From Halococcaceae archaeon (GTDB taxonomy: Archaea; Halobacteriota; Halobacteria; Halobacteriales; Halalkalicoccaceae), in assembly GCA_007129135.1 (NCBI GenBank), contig SKWB01000252.1, forward strand, positions 1-8,019: a DNA stretch of 8,019 bases, in the 5' to 3' direction. Positions 5,088 to 8,019 of this stretch are shown here, piece after piece. The position numbers were made by a program, and so were the translations under genes. The notes under the pieces are model-generated. The model made no database searches. It saw nothing but the letters and a program-made list of their open reading frames with translations, and was not told the origin of the DNA. The stretch's first letter is position 1, and the number at the start of each line of letters is the position of its first letter.

Positions 5088-5258
5088 ATGAGTATGACCG
5101 CCAGCACGATGTCACTCGCAGACACCGTGCGGCGATGGCTGGATGACGATGCGGCCGTCATCTACGAGTGCAGAGAGTGCGGGACGGCGCTCGATCCGGA
5201 CGAGTTGATGTGTCCGTCCTGTGGCTCCACCGACGTCTCCGAGTACGACGTCAGGTGA
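5088..5258 (+). CDS. Small zinc-ribbon protein (rubredoxin-like CxxC...CxxC)
   Basis: A 56-residue acidic protein, or 49 residues from the in-frame ATG at 5109; ATG 5094 is also in frame. Numbered from 5109, ADTVRRWLDDDAAVIYECRECG is followed by a second knuckle CPSCG. The cysteines are C21, C24, C35 and C38, a compact four-cysteine knuckle pair that should hold one Zn (or Fe, as in rubredoxin). The tail STDVSEYDVR is acidic. Small zinc-ribbon proteins of this size are common in haloarchaea and mostly uncharacterised; they may act as adaptors in protein or nucleic acid binding. The start at 5088 is preferred because GATACAC (around 5062) lies about 26 bases upstream, but family alignments may favour 5109. 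It is shorter than many gene-calling cut-offs and easy to miss. Confidence 0.75.
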   Translation: MSMTASTMSLADTVRRWLDDDAAVIYECRECGTALDPDELMCPSCGSTDVSEYDVR

Positions 5259-5292
5259 CTCGTAGAACACGCGGTGTCGCTTTCGACTCATC

Positions 5293-5317
5293 CGTCCCGT
5301 CGCACCACGGCGGGACG
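5293..5317. terminator. 7-bp hairpin after the zinc-ribbon gene
   Basis: CGTCCCG (5293-5299) pairs with CGGGACG (5311-5317) across an 11-base loop, 35 bases after the stop codon. No T tract follows directly, so its role as a terminator is uncertain; it could instead mark the 3' end or be a processing site. Confidence 0.3.
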
Positions 5318-5356
5318 AGACGCGATCGGCGAGTGCGATCGGTGAAAATCGATACC

Positions 5357-5363
5357 CCTTATT
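5357..5363 (+). promoter_or_regulatory. TATA-like box of the 64-residue membrane protein gene
   Basis: CCTTATT lies 23-29 bases before the ATG at 5386, consistent with a leaderless transcript. Confidence 0.5.
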
Positions 5364-5385
5364 CAGACGACGACCAAGGCGAACC

Positions 5386-5580
5386 ATGGAGTTAGATACG
5401 GCGAAGACGGTCGTCTCGTTTCTCGCGGTCGTCGGGGTCGGGGTCGCGATCCTGCTCACGATGCCGATGGGGATGACACCCGACACCGTCCTGACGATGG
5501 TCGCCCCGTCGATGCTCGTCTTCGGGCTGCTCACGCTCGTGATCGGCGTCAAACACGGCGAGTACCGCGCGACCCACTGA
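5386..5580 (+). CDS. Small membrane protein of unknown function, 64 residues
   Basis: Two hydrophobic helices fill the protein: about residues 8-27 (VVSFLAVVGVGVAILLTMPM) and 34-54 (TVLTMVAPSMLVFGLLTLVIG). They are joined by a Met/Pro turn (MGMTPD, 28-33), with a charged C-terminus KHGEYRATH (56-64). The short N-terminus (MELDTAK) and basic tail suggest a helical hairpin with both ends in the cytoplasm. It resembles short conserved haloarchaeal membrane proteins with no known role. It has its own promoter, and its stop codon is separated by a single base from the stop of the geranylgeranyl reductase gene on the other strand. Confidence 0.75.
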   Translation: MELDTAKTVVSFLAVVGVGVAILLTMPMGMTPDTVLTMVAPSMLVFGLLTLVIGVKHGEYRATH

Positions 5581-5581
5581 C

Positions 5582-6949
5582 TCAGTACTTCGCCTCGGCG
5601 CCGGTGGTCTCGTAGATCCGCTCCATGAGCGCGTCGCGCTCGCGCTGCCAGGCGTCGAGGCCCTCCGGCGAACTCGGGTAGGCCTCGTAGTGCTCGAGGA
5701 GTTCGTCGGCGAGCTGTTTCGTCTTGTAGAACGTCCAGATGACCCCCCAGTAGCCGTAGCTCTTCACCGCGGCCTGCGCCTTCAGCTTCCAGCCGATGTC
5801 CGCGCTGCCGGAGTAGAGCGCGTCCGAGAGCTTCTGTCCGGGGAGCGCCGCGAGCAGCCCCATCAGGTCGTCGGTCTCGACCGCGGTCGAGAGGACGTTG
5901 TAGACGTCGAGGGCCGCGAACCGCCCGCCGAAGTGCTCCATCACCCGCTCGTTGTAGTTCCAGAGCGCGTCCTCCGAGCGGTCGCCCGATTCGAGCGAGG
6001 CGACGATCTCCTCGCCCGCGTACTCGCCGGCGTAGGCCGCGCCGGCCATCCCCCCGCCCGTGGTGGGGTTGACGTGGCCCGCCGAGTCGCCGACCGCCAC
6101 CATGCCGGGCGCGACCGCCGAGTCGTACGGTCTCCGCGTCGGGAGCGCCGCCCCGAGTTTGTCGGTCACGCGCGCGTTCCGGAACTCCGGACGGCTCCGG
6201 AGGTCCTTCTTCAGGTCGTCGACGAGCTGCATCGGCTCCTCGGTCATCTGGAAGCCGACACCGGCGTTGATCTCCGTACTGGTTCGCGGGAAGTACCAGA
6301 GGTAGCCCGCCGCGCGTTCGGTCGGCTTGAAGACGAGCGCGTCCTCCCACTCGACCGGCTCCTCGACCTCGACGATCTCCCGGTAGGCCGAGGAGAACTG
6401 CGAGTAGGTGACGTTCGTGTCGAACGTCGCCTCCGAGAGGTCCGCCCGGTCCTGGAGGATCGAGAGCGCGCCCGCGCCGTCGATGACGACCTCGGCGCTG
6501 TACTCGATCGGCTCTCCCTTCCGGATCGCGCGCACGCCCTCGATCCGGCCGTTCGGCTGGACGACGTCCTGGACCACGGTGTCGTAGTGGATCTCCGCGC
6601 CCGCGTCCTCCGCGCCGGCGATCAGCTGGCGGCCGTACTCCCAGCGGTCAAGCACCGCCAGCTCCCCCGGGATCGGGATCTCGACGACCGTGTCGTGTTC
6701 GGGGAGTTCGAACCGGCCGTGGTCGACGTCCGTGTTCGTCATCGACGCCTCGATCCGCGACCGGGGGATCGCGGTCGGGAACGCATCGGAGCCCTTGAGC
6801 GCGTCGCCACAGGCGATGTGGCCCGCCTCCTCCTCCGACTTCCGTTCGACGATCGCGACGTCGTAGCCCGCCCCCGCGACGGTCGCCGCGGCGTAACAGC
6901 CGGCCGTGCCGGCGCCGACGACCACCACGTCGTGCTCGCGCGTGCTCAT
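5582..6949 (-). CDS. Geranylgeranyl reductase family flavoprotein
   Basis: A 455-residue FAD enzyme, normal for the family. Residues 7-36 are the dinucleotide-binding fold (VVVVGAGTAGCYAA, ending in acidic E36). The family cysteine lies in IACGDALKG (45-53). GYLWYFPR (215-222) and NAGVGF (228-233) belong to the substrate-cavity sheet. AVGDSAGHVNPTTGGGMAGA (285-304) is the second FAD motif. The C-terminal part (about 340-455) is helical, with aromatic SYGYWGVIWTFYK (397-409). Such enzymes saturate isoprenoid double bonds, most often in archaeol lipid precursors at the membrane; some paralogues act on quinone side chains, so the substrate is not certain. The adjacent divergent ferredoxin is a likely electron donor. 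The start at 6949 (MSTREHD) puts the FAD motif at the N-terminus and a TATA-like box about 27 bases upstream; the frame is open much further back, but over the ferredoxin gene. Confidence 0.9.
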   Translation of the reverse strand: MSTREHDVVVVGAGTAGCYAAATVAGAGYDVAIVERKSEEEAGHIACGDALKGSDAFPTAIPRSRIEASMTNTDVDHGRFELPEHDTVVEIPIPGELAVLDRWEYGRQLIAGAEDAGAEIHYDTVVQDVVQPNGRIEGVRAIRKGEPIEYSAEVVIDGAGALSILQDRADLSEATFDTNVTYSQFSSAYREIVEVEEPVEWEDALVFKPTERAAGYLWYFPRTSTEINAGVGFQMTEEPMQLVDDLKKDLRSRPEFRNARVTDKLGAALPTRRPYDSAVAPGMVAVGDSAGHVNPTTGGGMAGAAYAGEYAGEEIVASLESGDRSEDALWNYNERVMEHFGGRFAALDVYNVLSTAVETDDLMGLLAALPGQKLSDALYSGSADIGWKLKAQAAVKSYGYWGVIWTFYKTKQLADELLEHYEAYPSSPEGLDAWQRERDALMERIYETTGAEAKY

Positions 6950-6970
6950 ACACGCCTTCCCGGCCCCGCG

Positions 6971-6980
6971 GAGAAAACTC
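6971..6980 (-). promoter_or_regulatory. TATA-like box of the geranylgeranyl reductase gene
   Basis: On the minus strand GAGTTTTCTC sits 22-31 bases before the ATG at 6949. GAG and CTC arms flank the T run, making a small symmetric site. Confidence 0.45.
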
Positions 6981-7024
6981 TTGCCAGATTTCCGTCGGAC
7001 CGACGAGGACGGAAGTGAGGAAGG

Positions 7025-7034
7025 GTTTTTCATA
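7025..7034 (+). promoter_or_regulatory. TATA-like box of the ferredoxin gene
   Basis: The T-rich GTTTTTCATA tract lies 22-31 bases before the ATG at 7056, preceded by a purine-rich stretch (7005-7024) as often seen upstream of archaeal TATA boxes. The two divergent promoters are about 50 bases apart, so one regulator could control both genes. Confidence 0.5.
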
Positions 7035-7055
7035 CACCTCTTCGTATCCGGGGCC

Positions 7056-7394
7056 ATGACTACCCACACCGTCGAGTTCGTCACCACCGGCGAGACGATC
7101 GAGGTGAAAGAGACCGAGACGATCCTGAAGCGGTGTCTGGAGGAGGGCATCGCCCAGGAGTACTCCTGCCGCGTGGGGATGTGTCTGGCATGCTCGGCCG
7201 AGATCGTCGAGGGCGAGGTCACGCAACCGGCCGCCCGTGGGCTCACCGAGCGGGAAGCCGAACGGTTCGCGCTCACCTGCATGGCGCGACCGCTCTCGGA
7301 TCTGAAACTCGATCGCGGGAAGTACCCGCCGAGCATCGAGGGTGACGCTGCGGCGGGCGGTGCGGAGTCCGCTGGCGCGGCTGCCGACGACTGA
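7056..7394 (+). CDS. [2Fe-2S] ferredoxin, plant type
   Basis: A 112-residue acidic electron carrier. The cluster ligands are C38, C43 and C46 in EYSCRVGMCLACSAE and C75 in LTCMARPLSD, the classical C-x4-C-x2-C...C spacing of plant/adrenodoxin-fold ferredoxins. The N-terminal beta-strand pair (HTVEFVTTGETIEVKETETI, 4-23) and helix (LKRCLEEG, 24-31) fit the fold. The C-terminus after residue 95 is a low-complexity Ala/Gly/Asp tail that is probably disordered. It lacks the extra acidic insertion seen near the N-terminus of the abundant haloarchaeal ferredoxin, so it is likely a specialised paralogue. Divergent placement beside the geranylgeranyl reductase suggests it delivers electrons to that enzyme; in Methanosarcina acetivorans a neighbouring ferredoxin is known to support geranylgeranyl reductase activity. 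The assignment as a ferredoxin is firm; the partnership is inference. Confidence 0.9.
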   Translation: MTTHTVEFVTTGETIEVKETETILKRCLEEGIAQEYSCRVGMCLACSAEIVEGEVTQPAARGLTEREAERFALTCMARPLSDLKLDRGKYPPSIEGDAAAGGAESAGAAADD

Positions 7395-7426
7395 CTATCC
7401 TAACTCCCGTAAGATAACTCACATTG

Positions 7427-7446
7427 GCTCGAGATCGATCGTGAGC
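7427..7446. promoter_or_regulatory. 20-bp imperfect palindrome, operator-like
   Basis: The site is GCTC-ga-GATCGATC-gt-GAGC: 8 of 10 half-site positions are symmetric. It lies between the ferredoxin stop and the TATA-like boxes GATATAC (7452) and TTTAATCA (7483) of the right-hand gene, a usual place for a regulator. Confidence 0.4.
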
Positions 7447-7482
7447 TTGTGGATATACGGTCGGGCCAAATTCACATAGGGA

Positions 7483-7490
7483 TTTAATCA
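7483..7490 (+). promoter_or_regulatory. TATA-like box of the right-edge gene
   Basis: TTTAATCA lies 28-35 bases before an ATG at 7518 and 55-62 before the ATG at 7545. The distance fits 7518 better, which matters because the frame from 7518 is broken by a TGA at 7530. Confidence 0.4.
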
Positions 7491-7544
7491 TTGTCGGGTA
7501 GAATATCAAACCAGGTGATGATTTGCACGTGACGGTTGGAAGCA

Positions 7545-8019
7545 ATGACCAATGCAGGAATCGCTTTCACGCTTGTGTCACCAACTAGGTGTCTGGGATC
7601 CAACGAAGACGAAGCCTCACGAGACGCCATGTATTCAATCGACAAACTAGAAATCGTTGAAAAAACGCCAACAGACGGAAACGAGATCAGAGTGGGAACA
7701 GAGATAACAGATCCGAATGTGGATGAAGACAGGCCTGCGGAGATCGTATTATCCGTTCAGAACACTAGCGATAAAAGGGTCGATGTCGGAGCGCAGCCCC
7801 CTCATCCGTTTGGCATCCTTCGAATGGAACAGAGTGACGGGGGCGAAGACGAGTTTGTATATCTTTGGACTGAAAGATATGAGAAGTCCGGGCACATTAC
7901 AACCGATACCGATAACCGAACCGCTGCAGTCCACAACGATGTCGGACTGAGTTACCGGCTTTCTCCGGGCGACATGATCGAAAAAACGTATCAGCTCCAT
8001 TCCGATACGCCACATCTCC
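7545..8019 (+). CDS. Putative exported or former lipoprotein with a beta-rich domain, partial and possibly N-terminally damaged
   Basis: The frame is open from 7545 to the right edge (158 codons) with no stop, so the 3' end is missing. Residues 5-12 are hydrophobic and lead to C16 in SPTRCLGSNEDE, which resembles the CLG start of mature haloarchaeal lipoproteins. An ATG at 7518 in the same frame would add MICT, a TGA stop (7530-7532) and RLEA; reading that TGA as Arg gives a twin arginine. Later M29 (ATG 7629) begins a well-formed stretch: VEKTPTDGNEIRVGTEIT (38-55), AEIVLSVQNTSDKRVDV (65-81), HPFGILRME (87-95), VYLWTERYEKSGHI (106-119) and GLSYRLSPGDMIEKTYQL (134-151). These alternate like strands of an Ig-like domain. 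The codons are AT-richer than the neighbours'. I do not recognise a function. It may be a pseudogene, or start at 7545 or 7629 as a cytoplasmic protein. Confidence 0.6.
   Translation, partial: MTNAGIAFTLVSPTRCLGSNEDEASRDAMYSIDKLEIVEKTPTDGNEIRVGTEITDPNVDEDRPAEIVLSVQNTSDKRVDVGAQPPHPFGILRMEQSDGGEDEFVYLWTERYEKSGHITTDTDNRTAAVHNDVGLSYRLSPGDMIEKTYQLHSDTPHL

Noticed and set aside
5112..6350. 412-codon minus-strand frame
   Set aside because: Shadow of the geranylgeranyl reductase in another frame, running through three other genes; Arg/Gly/Ala-rich.
5690..7018. 442-codon plus-strand frame
   Set aside because: Perfect antisense shadow of the geranylgeranyl reductase, whose motifs are unmistakable on the minus strand.
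7717..8015. Plus- and minus-strand frames of 77 and 88 codons
   Set aside because: They overlap the longer open frame from 7545, which has the more protein-like sequence and runs to the window edge.
1..8019. CRISPR array, insertion sequence, defence or toxin-antitoxin system
   Set aside because: I found no regularly spaced repeats, transposase or integrase motifs, target duplications or paired small toxin/antitoxin genes.

Overview
The window reads as chromosomal DNA of a haloarchaeon (class Halobacteria). The genes are GC-rich with G/C at third positions. The predicted proteins are strongly acidic (D/E-rich). Several genes have a TATA-like box about 25-30 bases before the start codon and no clear Shine-Dalgarno, the usual leaderless haloarchaeal layout. 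Family content agrees: 2-oxoacid:ferredoxin oxidoreductase, Lrp/AsnC and TrmB-type regulators, geranylgeranyl reductase and a plant-type [2Fe-2S] ferredoxin.

Layout. 1-127 (-): N-terminus of a 2-oxoacid:ferredoxin oxidoreductase alpha subunit, running off the left edge. 285-911 (+): a compact FAD/NAD(P)-binding oxidoreductase of the ferredoxin reductase type, divergent from it. 912-1452: a 540-base gene-free stretch full of inverted repeats. 1453-1929 (+): Lrp/AsnC regulator. 1930-2218: AT-rich tract and leader with a good palindrome. 2219-3049 (+): TrmB-like regulator. 3050-3424: second structured gene-free stretch. 3425-4252 (+): aldo/keto reductase. 4296-5045 (+): polytopic membrane protein of unknown function. 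5088-5258 (+): tiny CxxC...CxxC zinc-ribbon protein. 5386-5580 (+): 64-residue membrane protein. 5582-6949 (-): geranylgeranyl reductase family flavoprotein, its stop codon one base from that of the preceding convergent gene. 7056-7394 (+): [2Fe-2S] ferredoxin, divergent from the reductase. 7395-8019: an abruptly AT-richer segment with a gene that is cut by the right edge and appears to have lost its Tat/lipoprotein signal.

How the parts may work together. Two divergent pairs concern low-potential electrons. At the left, an enzyme that makes reduced ferredoxin lies beside a flavoprotein of the type that exchanges electrons between ferredoxin and NAD(P). At the right, a lipid- or isoprenoid-saturating flavoenzyme lies beside a ferredoxin that is a natural candidate for its electron donor. 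The middle holds two regulators, each with palindromes or hairpins near its 5' end, and an NADPH-type reductase. This reading is inference from neighbourhood and family.

I found no CRISPR array, tRNA, rRNA, insertion sequence or defence system. The least ordinary items are the decayed signal peptide and composition break at the right end, the perfect 14-bp inverted repeat and three-way-junction-like fold in 912-1452, the structured stretch 3050-3424, and the two similarly built operator-like palindromes at 2041-2061 and 7427-7446.
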